Shown here piece by piece: positions 1 to 9,123 of a stretch of DNA of 64,000 nucleotides (positions within the stretch are counted from its first letter, which is position 1; the number at the start of each line of letters is the position of its first letter). The notes under the pieces are model-generated. The model was not told where the DNA came from. It was given only the letters and a program-made list of their open reading frames with translations, and ran no database searches. Position numbers and translations under genes: made by a program. This DNA is from QHXN01 sp963785125 (GTDB taxonomy: Bacteria; Acidobacteriota; Blastocatellia; Pyrinomonadales; Pyrinomonadaceae): positions 930,001 through 994,000 of the forward strand of contig CAWATU010000007.1 of the NCBI GenBank assembly GCA_963785125.1, written 5' to 3'.

Positions 1-2661
1 CACTACAGTCAATAAATCACTTCGGTCCCAAGGTTTTTGAAGGTAATGGCAAAAAAGCTCAGGCTCATTACCTAGATCATGATACGCGCTCGCAAGCACT
101 ATCGGGGTGTGAGCTAGTGCAGGCTTACTCTTAATAACCTTAGCAAGTTCGGTGCCCGACATGTGCGGCTTACCCTCGTCTGTTACGATCAAGTCCGGCT
201 TTACCTGCTCTATTAATTCAAGGGCCTTGATGGTATCAGCTTCGGTATATACGTTCGTAAATCCAGCACCTTCGAATAGCATGTTACAGAGTTCCAAGAT
301 GTCCGGGAAATCATCCGTCCAAACGATCTTTTTACTCTTCACTTCTTCCTTCTTCTCTTCCCACCAACAGACAATAGTCCGAGAGGCGTCACTTACAGAT
401 GCTACTTCGCGCTCTTCAAAAGGCTCTATTGCCGCAACTCTTAGTAAGATGTCATCCGAATGAGTTAGCAAGTCTCTCAAAAGATTGACAGCATATTTGC
501 GCTGCTGCGCTCTGTACTTCACCCCAGCTACGACCTGAGCGATACATTTCACCGCGGCTTCCTGTATCTTACGCGCGGACGACGAAATCACCCGCTCCAA
601 ATACTCAAGCTCTGCGTCGCCGACGAACTGCGGGTTCAATTTCCTGATGGCTCTTGTAGCCGCGATCCCAAAATTCTCAACGCCCGCATCAACGTACTCC
701 CAAATCGGGATACCGGAATCTTCACGCAGCAAGATGGCGGTGTATTCGAACACACCAACAAAGGTCGGAAACTCGTCAGCCTCATTCTGGCATTCTTCAA
801 CCAGTGACTGGCCCCTTGTCGCGTCCAACAGATCGCAAGACCTGAGCATGGATCGGGCGATCATGTATTCCATGAACTCGTCGTAGGTAAAGACGACGTT
901 TATGGAGGAGTTATCCTTACCTGGCTCTTCCTCAATAATTATGTCTTCCGCAAGAATCGCTACGTACACGCTTGCGGGTGATTCCATGTCTGACTGTTTC
1001 GTTATCTGCGGGATGTCTGCACGGCCTATGGCCCTGGACTTGGCACTACGCATCTGCCCGGCGAGGGTAAAAAGGTAGTTCTCTACCTCAAGGGACGTAC
1101 GTCTCTTCCTCGGAGCGGTATGACGTATGAGCTCCAGCTTTCGGTTCAGGTAGTCCCCGAACAAATCTTTCAGACGTATGTCTGAAACTTCGGGTAAGGG
1201 AATTTTATTGGCTGAGGCTGGGTCGCCGTAGGCCTCGCAAAAGAATCTTAAAATTAATGGGTGAGATAGTTTTTTCTTTGCCTCATCGGAGAGACGGGCA
1301 TCAATGTTATAAAAGTCGAAGTAAGCACTGATAGCTTTGAGAGCCTCACGATAAGAGAACACGTCGAGCTTTACTGTGAAAATGGACCACTGCGACACGG
1401 ACCACAGTGAAGTATCAAAGAACGGCCAATACACATCCCGACACGAGGCAATAATGGTAACGGGTTGGCCCTTTATTTCCAGCAGGAAGTGGGCGATGGA
1501 CTGGCTCAACAACTCGATGTCGTTATGTTCGTTGATAGCGTCAATGAAGAGCACCAAGTTCGTTCCCTGCTTTTCCACCACTGAAATGAGACGCCCAAAG
1601 AGATCTTCTTTCGGCAACATGCCAGCGAGGTGCCTACTCAACTTCGCCTCAATCAATTCCGTGATCGACGTTCTTTCAGTGATGCCGGAACGGCCAGTTA
1701 AGAATATTACGGGCTGCTGTTTGGCATAATGTTTAGCAAGGTGGCATAAAAGATTTGTCTTCCCAGTGCCGGCGCGCGCGTTGATGATATGCATCCTCCC
1801 GTTCAACTCTGCGGGGAGCATCGTAAGAAATGTCCGCAAAGTGCTGCCTATTGGTAGAGCTTCTAAGCTCAAAACTCTAGCCTCAGTCAGAATGCCGGAT
1901 AAAGATGAGTTAGGTCCTTGGGCGACCATCTTTTTTAATTTCCGCTTGCTCCTGATGTTTTGCGGTTTAACCTTATGAAGTTCCTCCAGTAATTTTTCAA
2001 ACTGCTGCTCGGGGTGAAGCAGATTATCTATCTGCCCTTGTATGTCCCTTTCGACGTATAGATGCGGGATAAACTTTTTGCCTACAGCGGAAGCGATTTC
2101 GGCTTCAACTTGTGCGGCGCAGGCCGTGAGCGCATCCGGGAAAAGCGATTCATCTCGCGACGCAAGCAATTTTTGAATTGGGACGAGGAGTTCACCTCGC
2201 TCTGCGGCGAAGCGGATTGAGAGATCGAGAAGTTCAGGTACCGTAATGAGTCCGTTGAGCAGGGCCTTTATGTGTTCCCCATCCCACAGTAGAGTATTCG
2301 GCTTCCGCCCCCTATCGAACCGTTCAACTGACGTTTGATAGAACCCGGAGACTGAGATGAAAAGGCCACGGGTGCCTTCTATCCGACGGTCCGGTTTTCC
2401 CTGGAAAGCATAGAGAGCGTCGGTTGATTTCTTTACACCTTGCCATTTCGCTTCCACAAGGTAGGTCCAGCCCTTGTACTCAAACGCGCCGTCTATTTGT
2501 TCTCCCGTGATCCTGAATGGCGCGGTCATATAAATGTTCTGCGAACGGAAGAGGCTCGTTAGCAGTTTTTCAAATGCTAACCCCCGATGGGCCTTTTCAT
2601 TGACGCTATTACCCTCGCGCTCCAGAAGGTTGTATTGGGCGAGCAAGGATTCGAGGTTCAT
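1..2661 (-). CDS. Mrr-like nuclease - STAND NTPase - receiver domain fusion (3' end cut by window edge)
   Basis: An uninterrupted frame of 887 codons runs leftward off the window, so the C-terminus is missing. I start it at ATG 2661 because GGAAGGG lies nine bases upstream; an in-frame ATG at 2685 has no such site. Residues about 28-110 resemble an Mrr-type PD-(D/E)XK nuclease (Glu31, Asp57, Glu70-x-Lys72). Residues about 285-610 form a STAND/NACHT-like NTPase, with Walker A ARAGTGKT (295-302), Walker B LVLFIDAINE (369-378), a HPLILRFFCEAY helix (467-478) and FTYDEFMEYMIA (591-602). Residues 610-765 look helical. From 777 a receiver (REC) domain follows, with acidic pair Asp783/Asp784, phospho-acceptor Asp828, Ser858 and Lys876 all present. 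GC content and codon use (TTA, ATA, AGA) differ from the rest of the window, which suggests transfer. Inferred role: a phosphorylation-gated or signal-gated nuclease, possibly anti-phage. The domain calls come from reading motifs; the function is inference. Confidence 0.85.
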   Translation of the reverse strand, partial: MNLESLLAQYNLLEREGNSVNEKAHRGLAFEKLLTSLFRSQNIYMTAPFRITGEQIDGAFEYKGWTYLVEAKWQGVKKSTDALYAFQGKPDRRIEGTRGLFISVSGFYQTSVERFDRGRKPNTLLWDGEHIKALLNGLITVPELLDLSIRFAAERGELLVPIQKLLASRDESLFPDALTACAAQVEAEIASAVGKKFIPHLYVERDIQGQIDNLLHPEQQFEKLLEELHKVKPQNIRSKRKLKKMVAQGPNSSLSGILTEARVLSLEALPIGSTLRTFLTMLPAELNGRMHIINARAGTGKTNLLCHLAKHYAKQQPVIFLTGRSGITERTSITELIEAKLSRHLAGMLPKEDLFGRLISVVEKQGTNLVLFIDAINEHNDIELLSQSIAHFLLEIKGQPVTIIASCRDVYWPFFDTSLWSVSQWSIFTVKLDVFSYREALKAISAYFDFYNIDARLSDEAKKKLSHPLILRFFCEAYGDPASANKIPLPEVSDIRLKDLFGDYLNRKLELIRHTAPRKRRTSLEVENYLFTLAGQMRSAKSRAIGRADIPQITKQSDMESPASVYVAILAEDIIIEEEPGKDNSSINVVFTYDEFMEYMIARSMLRSCDLLDATRGQSLVEECQNEADEFPTFVGVFEYTAILLREDSGIPIWEYVDAGVENFGIAATRAIRKLNPQFVGDAELEYLERVISSSARKIQEAAVKCIAQVVAGVKYRAQQRKYAVNLLRDLLTHSDDILLRVAAIEPFEEREVASVSDASRTIVCWWEEKKEEVKSKKIVWTDDFPDILELCNMLFEGAGFTNVYTEADTIKALELIEQVKPDLIVTDEGKPHMSGTELAKVIKSKPALAHTPIVLASAYHDLGNEPELFCHYLQKPWDRSDLLTVV

Positions 2662-2806
2662 TCTCGGCGACCCTTCCACAGGCATGGTAAGGTGGGCGAA
2701 AGATCGCGCTCCCACAGCTCATAAGGTAAGACAACCGCGGCGTATCTTCAACGTATTTTGTGAATGACTTTCTAGGCTCTGTTGACATTTGAGCTAAGCT
2801 CTTTGA

Positions 2807-3567
2807 ATGCCGACGGTCACACTGTCTGATGGGCAGTGGCAGAAGATACTGCCTTTTCTACGCTCTCACCCGAACGCTTATGTCGGGCAGGAGCAGGATT
2901 GCCGCCAGTTCCTCGAAGCTGTGCTGTGGATTACTCGGAGCGGCGCACAATGGCGACTCCTGCCCGCGGAGTACGGCGACTGGAACACCGTCTATAAACG
3001 ATTCTCGCGTTGGAGCCGGCACGGCGTCTTCGAGCAACTTCATCAGTCTTTTGCCGGTGACGCCGATCTGGAACATTTGCTGATTGACTCAACCATCATT
3101 CGCGCCCACCCATGCGCGGCGGGGGCGTCAAAAAAAGCGGCGGGCAAGAGGCACAGGCGTTAGGGAGAAGCCGCGGCGGATTCTCCACCAAGATTCACAT
3201 CGCCGTTGATGCCTTGGGCAATCCGCTACGCTTGCTCCTGACGGCGGGCCAGCGCCACGATAGCCCGCAGGCCGGCGCGCTGATTGAAGGATACGAGCCG
3301 CAAGCCTTGATTGCCGATAAAGGCTACGACTCAGACGCGTTGATCGAGTCAGTCATAGCCAGAGGCATCGAGGCGGTGATTCCGCCGAAGAAGAATCGGT
3401 TGGTGCGGCGTGAATACGACCGGCACCTGTATCGGGAGAGACATTTGGTCGAATGCTTCATCGGGAAGATCAAGCACTATCGCCGGGTCTTCTCACGATT
3501 CGAGAAGCTATCAAAGAACTATTTGGGATTTCTGAGTTTCGTCAGCGCGCTTGTGTGGCTGCGCTAA
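2807..3567 (+). CDS. IS5-family transposase (DDE), made by -1 programmed frameshift
   Basis: Frame A is 2807-3163 and frame B is 3112-3567. Frame A carries the DUF4096-type N-terminal domain (motifs RSGAQWRLLP and YGDWNTVYKRF) and the first catalytic Asp in LLIDSTIIRAH. Frame B continues with GRSRGGFSTKIH, the second Asp in ALIADKGYDSD and the last acidic residue in RERHLVECFIGKIKHYRR. The two are joined at a run of seven A (3130-3136) read as A_AAA_AAA_G. Slipping back one base gives ...GASKKSGGQEAQ, the usual sequence of this family. The fused product would be about 250 residues, normal for IS427 transposases. Both halves look undamaged, so the element may be active. Confidence 0.92.
3130..3136 (+). 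other. -1 ribosomal slippage site
   Basis: Seven consecutive A lie in the overlap of the two transposase frames, with frame-A codons AAA AAA ending at 3136. This is the classical slippery heptamer used by IS5-family elements to join orfA to orfB. Confidence 0.8.
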
Positions 3568-3583
3568 CAATGTCAACAGAACC

Positions 3584-3898
3584 TAGTTACGTGAGCAGCA
3601 GCACGGTGAGGTTTCTAATGCCATTCGCAGATCAGAGTTGCCGCCGATCGCCGTAGAAGTTTTGACGACTGAGAATTTCCCGCATCGGCATACAAAAATT
3701 TAAAGGTGAATATAAATGCCGTAGACGGCGGCGGACTGTGTGCGAAAGAGCATGTGCGTGCCAGCGTGAGCGTCTCGGTGAGGCGCTGGCGGACGCCGTA
3801 TCTTTAGGAAATGAGAACGAGCGCGCTTCTGGTCGTTACCAAAAGCGCGCTCGCCTTTATAACCGTCGGCGCCCTGTCGGGGACGCGTCGTTTAACTC
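3584..3898. other. Intergenic stretch between IS and the lytic transglycosylase gene
   Basis: I see no convincing gene here. 3680-3730 is AT-rich and could hold the original leftward promoter of the nuclease-STAND-REC gene before the IS inserted, though I cannot assign -35 and -10 boxes with confidence. The only clear element is the hairpin at 3815-3856. Confidence 0.5.
3815..3856 (-). terminator. Hairpin terminator after the lytic transglycosylase gene
   Basis: GAGCGCGCTT (3819-3828) pairs with AAGCGCGCTC (3843-3852). The stem continues inward through TGGT/ACCA with a single mismatch, giving about 14 base pairs around a CGTT loop. It lies 45 bp after the stop codon at 3899. The T-tract on the minus side is weak, so termination may be inefficient or bidirectional. 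Confidence 0.6.
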
Positions 3899-5659
3899 CT
3901 ACCGGCGGCGCGCGGGGGCGGCCGGGACGGCCGCGTTGCCCTGCGGCACCCGAATCTGCCTGCCAGCCGCGAGCGGCTCGTCGGGCGTCACGCCATTGAG
4001 CTTCGCCACCTCTGCCACCGATGCGCCGTAGCGCGCCGCGATCTGCGCGACCGTCTCGCCGCGCCTGGCCGTGTGGTTCTTCAGGCTCGCGCCCGCGGGG
4101 GCGGCGGCGCTGTTCGGCCGCTCATAGTTCTTCAAGGTCTGCACCACGCGGCCGCCCGCGGGGACGACGAGCGTGCCGCCCTTGGCGAGGTCAACGCCCG
4201 CGTTCCACTGCTGGAGCGCAGCGGCGCTCACGCCCGCGCGCGAGGCGACCGTCTCCCAGTTCTCGCCCGGCGCGGCCTGGACGACGCGCGCCATCTGGCT
4301 GCGGCGGTCAGGCGGGATGCGCTTTAAGAGCGCGACCATCTGGTGCCCGCGCTTCGGCGGGACGCGCAGCAGGTAGGGCTCGCCCGGCGGCGTCGAGTCG
4401 CGACGAAGCTCGGGGTTGAGACTGCGGATGCTGTCGAGGCTCGTGTCCGTCAGCGCCGCCACCAGATTGAGGCTCGTCGCAGAGGGCACGCTCACCGTGT
4501 CGTAGGCGAGCGGCGACATGCGCTGCACGTTGCGGAAGCCGTACTTCTCGGGGTTCTTCGCGATCAGGATGACCGCGAGGATGTTCGGGACGTAGTTGCG
4601 CGTCTCCTGCGCGATATACGGGTAGATGGCCCAGAAGTCCCTCTGGCCGGCGCGCGAGATGGCGCGGTCAACGTTGCCCTCGCCCGTGTTGTAGGCGCCC
4701 ATCGCCAGTTCCCAGTTGCCGAAGCGGTTGTGCAGCCACTTCAGGTAGCGGGCCGAGGCGCGCGTCGCCTTCTCGTAGCTGTTGCGCTCGTCCACGTAGG
4801 CCGTCTGGCGCAGTCCGAAGCGCGAGCCCGTGCCGGGGATGAACTGCCAGAGCCCCGAGGCCGCGGCCCACGAACGCGCGGTCGGGCGCCAGGCGCTCTC
4901 GACCTGTCCGAGCCAGACGATATCCTCGGGCACGCCCTCCTCGCGGAATATTTTCCGCGCCATCTGCATGTACTGGCCGGAGCGGCGCAGGCCCGTCTCC
5001 ATCGTCCCGCGGCCGCGTCCCTGGTAGTAGTTGATGAAGCCCTGGACAAGCGGGTGCGGCGTGAAGCTGAAGTCGAGCGTGTTCTTGATCTCGTTCTCAA
5101 GCTTCGCCACATCGTCGGCCGAGATGTCGTCGGTCTCCTTCTTGTCGAGTTCGAGCGTGCGGAGCGCGTCGAGCGGCGACGGCTCGAACTTCTGATCGAC
5201 GAAGCCGACCTCGACGGGCGCGGGCGTCTGGACGTTGCCGGTCTGCTGCGCGACCGTGACGAAGGAGGCGTCCGCCGACTGCGCGGGACGCGCGCCGGGG
5301 ACGGCCTGCGGCACCTCCTCGCGGTAGACGCGCTCGACCAACTCAAGGTAGAAGCGGTTCAGGCGCGGGTTCGAGCGCACGTCCATACCCGATTCGAGCA
5401 CGGTATCGACGGCCTTGTCGAACTCCTCGCGGGCGGCCTGGCGCTTGCGGTCATCGAGGTTCATCTTGCCAAGCTTGAAGTGCTTCTCGGCGTCCTCGAT
5501 GATCTTATTGACGCGCGGGTCGTTGCTCTCGATCTCGCTGGGCGTATTGCGGAGGTATGATTGCTGGGGGACTTGGGCCTGAAGCGAGACGGAGGGGAGC
5601 AGCAGCGTCGCGAGCAGCGCGGCGTTGACGAAACGGCGGGGGAGGCTCGTGTTATTCAA
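3899..5659 (-). CDS. MltD-like membrane-bound lytic transglycosylase with LysM repeats
   Basis: Cleaves peptidoglycan glycan strands with formation of 1,6-anhydromuramic acid in the periplasm (family knowledge). The start is TTG at 5659, because AAGGAG lies eight bases upstream and the protein then opens directly with a signal peptide (RRFVNAALLATLLLPSVSLQA). A longer frame from 5731 would bury that signal. The product has 586 residues. The SLT domain follows a charged N-terminal region and shows VESAWRPTARSWAAASGLWQF with the catalytic Glu in VES, and later AYNTGEGNVDRAI and AQETRNYVPNILAV. Three LysM-like segments follow (YDTVSVPSATSL, GENWETVASRAGVSAAAL, RRGETVAQIAARYGASVAEV), ending in a Pro/Ala-Arg tail. 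Overall this is the MltD layout. Confidence 0.9.
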   Translation of the reverse strand: MNNTSLPRRFVNAALLATLLLPSVSLQAQVPQQSYLRNTPSEIESNDPRVNKIIEDAEKHFKLGKMNLDDRKRQAAREEFDKAVDTVLESGMDVRSNPRLNRFYLELVERVYREEVPQAVPGARPAQSADASFVTVAQQTGNVQTPAPVEVGFVDQKFEPSPLDALRTLELDKKETDDISADDVAKLENEIKNTLDFSFTPHPLVQGFINYYQGRGRGTMETGLRRSGQYMQMARKIFREEGVPEDIVWLGQVESAWRPTARSWAAASGLWQFIPGTGSRFGLRQTAYVDERNSYEKATRASARYLKWLHNRFGNWELAMGAYNTGEGNVDRAISRAGQRDFWAIYPYIAQETRNYVPNILAVILIAKNPEKYGFRNVQRMSPLAYDTVSVPSATSLNLVAALTDTSLDSIRSLNPELRRDSTPPGEPYLLRVPPKRGHQMVALLKRIPPDRRSQMARVVQAAPGENWETVASRAGVSAAALQQWNAGVDLAKGGTLVVPAGGRVVQTLKNYERPNSAAAPAGASLKNHTARRGETVAQIAARYGASVAEVAKLNGVTPDEPLAAGRQIRVPQGNAAVPAAPARRR

Positions 5660-6122
5660 TCGTTGATCTCCTTTGCGAGATAAAAGCGAATCCACGATGG
5701 CGACCGTGGCGAGGGGTCGCACGAGCGGCATCCACTAAAAGTTCCTGAAAGATAACCCTTCGATGAAGGAAACGGCTCTGCTTTGTGGGCCTCCGTTGTG
5801 GAGAGCAGAACCCTCAAAACCGCACGGAGGTTACCATAGCCTTCATCAAAGAATCAACCCTTATGCCCGCATCTATATGTAAATAAAAGGCGAAACGGCC
5901 CACGTTTCCTGTACTCTTTCGCTTCGCCCGGGGGACTTTTAAGATGCCGAGGGCGCCCCTCGGGTTGCGCCCGGCGGACGGCCGCGAGCGGGCTAAACGA
6001 AGGCTAAAAAGCAGTCTGCCCGGCCCGATTTCAAGCTTTACTGGAGCTTAAAACCGGGCCGGGCAGGCGGCACTCCGGAATCGGTCAAATTAACCGGCCG
6101 CTAAACCGGCTCTAAACCCGCC
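5660..6122. other. Intergenic region upstream of the transglycosylase and downstream of lon
   Basis: The right part (6016-6066) is the lon terminator. The left part (about 5690-5900) is the 5' region of the transglycosylase gene. It is relatively AT-rich near 5870-5890, with a possible leftward TTGATT box near 5850, but I cannot place a full promoter. I see no coding potential. Confidence 0.5.
6016..6066 (-). terminator. lon terminator hairpin
   Basis: CTGCCCGGCCCG (6016-6027) is perfectly complementary to CGGGCCGGGCAG (6055-6066). Inner AGCTT/AAGCT-like pairing extends the stem. It lies about 57 bp beyond the lon stop codon. The T-tract is poor, so I rate it as likely rather than certain. 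Confidence 0.65.
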
Positions 6123-8567
6123 TCAGATACGTGGGGCGGCGGCCTGCGGGAGACGCGGCGGGCGCTGGACGGGGGCGGGCGTGGCCGGAGCCTTCTCCTG
6201 CAAAGCCTCGCGGAAGACCTCGCGGACGTTCTCGACGAAGATGAACTGCATCTCGCCGAAAAGCTCCTTCGGAATTTCGTCCATGTCGCGCCGATTGAGG
6301 TGCGGGAGGATGACCCTCGTCACACGCGCGCGACGCGCGGCTAAGACCTTCTCCTTGACGCCGCCGACGGGCAGGACGTTCCCGCGCAGTGTGATCTCGC
6401 CCGTCATCGCCACGTCCTTGCGGACGGCGCGCTGCGAAAGCGAAGAGACCATCGCCGTCGCCAAAGTGATTCCGGCCGAAGGGCCGTCCTTCGGGATGGC
6501 GCCTTCGGGGATGTGTATGTGCATGTCGTACTTCTCAAAATCATCCTCGGGGATTTCGAGCTCCTTGGCGCGCGACTTGGCGTAGGAGTATGCGGCCTGC
6601 GCCGACTCGCGCATCACCTCGCCAAGCTGTCCAGTCAGGACGAGCTGCCCCTTCCCCTTCATCCGCAGCGCCTCGATGAAGAGCACGTCGCCGCCGACGG
6701 CCGTCCACGCGAGCCCCGTGGCGACGCCGATCTGGTCTTTGCGCAGCGCCTCTTCGGGGAAGGTCTTCGGCGCGCCGAGGTACTCGTGGATGTTCTTCGG
6801 CGTGACGCGCACGACCTCGGACTTGCCCTCGGCGATGCGCCGCGCGACCTTGCGGCAGACGCGCCCTATCTCGCGCTCAAGCTGACGCAGGCCGGCTTCT
6901 TGTGTGTACTGCTGGACGATGACCGAGAGCGCCTTCTTCGACATCTGCACGTTCTTCGCCGTGATGCCGTTCTCCTCGATCTGTTTGGGGAGAAGGTGGC
7001 GGCGCGCGATCTCCAACTTCTCCTCCTCGGTGTAGCCGGCCAGGCGGATGACCTCCATGCGGTCGCGCAGGGCGGGCTGGACGGTGTCGAGGATGTTGGC
7101 CGTCGTCATGAACATCACGTTCGAGAGATCGAAGGTGACACCGAGGTAGTTATCCCGGAAAGAGTTGTTCTGCTCGGGGTCTAAGACTTCGAGCAGCGCC
7201 GACGAAGGGTCGCCGCGGAAGTCCGCCCCGACCTTATCAATCTCGTCGAGCATGATAAGCGGGTTGTTCGTCCCCGCCTGCTGCAACGCTGAGATGATGC
7301 GGCCCGGCATCGCGCCGACGTAGGTGCGCCGGTGTCCGCGAATCTCCGCCTCGTCATGCAGACCGCCTAAGCTAAGCCGCACGAACTTGCGGTCGAGCGC
7401 CCGCGCAATCGACCGTCCGAGCGAAGTCTTGCCGACGCCCGGGGGGCCGACCAGACAGAGGATCGAGCCCTTCGGCTTCTCCTTCAGCTTGCGGACGGCC
7501 AGCGCCTCGACGATGCGCTCCTTGACCTTCTCAAGGCCGTAGTGGTCTTCGTCGAGAATCTGCTGCGCCTTAATCAAATCAAGGTTATCGACCGACGCCT
7601 TCGACCACGGCAGGTCGGTCATGATCTCCATCCAGTTCCGCAGCGTCGCCGTCTCGGCCGCATCCGGGTGCATCCGCTCCAGCTTCTTCAACTGCCGGAG
7701 CGCCTCCTCCTCGGCGTGCTTCGGCATGTCGGAGGCTTCGATCTTCTCGCGGAACTGCGCGATCTCTTCGGCCAGCTCGTTCCCCTCTCCGAGTTCGGTC
7801 TGGATGGCTTTGAGCTGCTGACGCAGGAAGAACTCGCGCTGCGAGCGGTCGATGTCGGCGCGCGCCTGCGTGTTGATCTCCTGCTGGACGGTGAGGACTT
7901 CGATCTCCTTGTTCAGCAGCTCGTTGACGCGCCGGAGCCGCGAGGTCGTGTCACTGATATCGAGGACGGACTGCGCATCCTCGACTTTCAGCTCAAGATT
8001 TGAGGCGGCGAGGTCCGCCAGGCGTCCCGCGTCGTCGAGGCCGGCGACGATGGCCATCACCTCGGGCGAGACGTTCTTGCCGAGGTTCGTCGCGCGCTCC
8101 ATCGACGCGCGGACGTTGCGGACGAGGGCCTCGACTTCGAGCGAGCGCTCGGCGGTCGCCGTCTCGCTCATCGCGGCCAGGCGCGCCTTCAGGTACTCGC
8201 CCGTGTCCGTCAGCTCCTCGACACGTGCGCGCGCCAGACCTTGCACGAGGATGCGGATGCGGCCGTCGGGGAGCTTGAGCATGCGCATGATGACGGCCAC
8301 CGTGCCCGTCGTGTAGAGGTCTTCGCCCGCCGGCTCCTCCTTGTCGAGGTCGCGCTGCGAGACGAGGAAGATCATCCGGTTCTCGCCCAGCGCCTCGTCC
8401 ACCGCGCGAATCGACTTTTCGCGCGAGACGAAGAGCGGCACGATCATGAACGGATAGATGACGATGTCGCGCAGCGGCAAGACCGGCAGATACTCGGGTA
8501 TCTGCAACTGCTGCTCGCCCGCGTCCACCGTCTCGATAGAATCGGCTATGTTTGAAATCTGGGGCAT
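6123..8567 (-). CDS. lon: ATP-dependent endopeptidase Lon
   Basis: Cytoplasmic AAA+ protease that degrades misfolded and regulatory proteins. The product has 814 residues, close to the usual 780-820. An N-terminal substrate-binding domain (LPVLPLRDIVIYPFMIVPLFV) is followed by a coiled-coil region. The AAA+ module has Walker A GPPGVGKTS (Lys380) and Walker B IMLDEIDKVG. The C-terminal protease domain holds the Ser-Lys dyad: Ser697 in PKDGPSAG and Lys738 in VGGVKEKVLAA. The C-terminus ends in a short Pro/Ala-rich tail. It lies just after hsp20, with which it forms a proteostasis pair separated by an inverted repeat (8576-8660). Confidence 0.97.
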   Translation of the reverse strand: MPQISNIADSIETVDAGEQQLQIPEYLPVLPLRDIVIYPFMIVPLFVSREKSIRAVDEALGENRMIFLVSQRDLDKEEPAGEDLYTTGTVAVIMRMLKLPDGRIRILVQGLARARVEELTDTGEYLKARLAAMSETATAERSLEVEALVRNVRASMERATNLGKNVSPEVMAIVAGLDDAGRLADLAASNLELKVEDAQSVLDISDTTSRLRRVNELLNKEIEVLTVQQEINTQARADIDRSQREFFLRQQLKAIQTELGEGNELAEEIAQFREKIEASDMPKHAEEEALRQLKKLERMHPDAAETATLRNWMEIMTDLPWSKASVDNLDLIKAQQILDEDHYGLEKVKERIVEALAVRKLKEKPKGSILCLVGPPGVGKTSLGRSIARALDRKFVRLSLGGLHDEAEIRGHRRTYVGAMPGRIISALQQAGTNNPLIMLDEIDKVGADFRGDPSSALLEVLDPEQNNSFRDNYLGVTFDLSNVMFMTTANILDTVQPALRDRMEVIRLAGYTEEEKLEIARRHLLPKQIEENGITAKNVQMSKKALSVIVQQYTQEAGLRQLEREIGRVCRKVARRIAEGKSEVVRVTPKNIHEYLGAPKTFPEEALRKDQIGVATGLAWTAVGGDVLFIEALRMKGKGQLVLTGQLGEVMRESAQAAYSYAKSRAKELEIPEDDFEKYDMHIHIPEGAIPKDGPSAGITLATAMVSSLSQRAVRKDVAMTGEITLRGNVLPVGGVKEKVLAARRARVTRVILPHLNRRDMDEIPKELFGEMQFIFVENVREVFREALQEKAPATPAPVQRPPRLPQAAAPRI

Positions 8568-8575
8568 AAATTTTT

Positions 8576-8660
8576 AGCTGTCAGCTATTAGCGGTTGGCT
8601 GTCAGCTCAAGCCTGTTCGGCAGTCGAGAGCTAAAAGCTAACGGCTAACGGCTAACAGCT
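8576..8660. repeat. Imperfect inverted repeat between hsp20 and lon
   Basis: The left arm (8576-8609) is built of repeats like AGCTGTCAGCTATTAGCGG. The right arm (8627-8660) is its near complement, built of GCTAACGGCTAACGGCTAAC. About 27 of 33 positions pair. The right arm ends in the first base of the hsp20 stop codon. It may be a terminator for hsp20 or a REP-like dispersed repeat. Confidence 0.7.
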
Positions 8661-9123
8661 TACTCTTCACTTTCCTTCACTTCAATCCTGTGTTCGACGC
8701 CGCGCCGGTCTTCGAGCTTGGGGAGCCGTACGGTGAGCACGCCGTCTTTCAGCTCGGCGGTGGCGCCGTCCTTGCGAACGGGCCAGCGGAGCGGGATGGC
8801 GCGCGCGAACTGCCCGAAGCTGCGCTCAGAGCATAGATGCGAGATGACGCCGCGCGGTGCGCCCTTGCGCTTGCGCCCGCGGACGCGCAGCTCCCCGTTG
8901 GTGAGCGCCACCTCGATCTGCTCGGCGCGCACCCCCGGCAGCTCGACCGTCACCGTCACGCACTCCGCGGACTCGCATACGTCCGCCGCGGGCAGCCACG
9001 CGGCGCCCGACTCGCCCGCAGCCATCTCTGAAGCCTCCTGCAAAGCCACGAACAGACGGCCCACACGCGCGCGCAGGCGCTCCAGCTCGCCCCGGTCGAA
9101 AATCGCCGCGTGAATCGTCCTCT

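Larger units (their letters stand above)
2775..3583 (+). mobile_element. IS5-family insertion sequence (IS427-like), complete
   Basis: This 809-bp element is bounded by 15-bp inverted repeats that differ at one position: GGCTCTGTTGACATT at 2775-2789 and the complement of AATGTCAACAGAACC at 3569-3583. It is flanked by a TA duplication (2773-2774 and 3584-3585) inside an ancestral CTAG, the target typical of IS5/IS427 relatives. It carries one transposase gene split over two frames. It looks intact and probably recent. It sits about 110 bp upstream of the nuclease-STAND-REC gene and may separate that gene from its original promoter. Confidence 0.93.

Noticed and set aside
152..2767. Short plus-strand open frames in the first 2.8 kb
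   Set aside because: They are all antisense to the continuous 887-codon minus-strand frame, which has recognisable domains; they have none.
4343..5560. 405-residue plus-strand frame
   Set aside because: Antisense to the lytic transglycosylase gene; it is Arg/Val-rich, as expected of GC-rich antisense frames, and has no domain.
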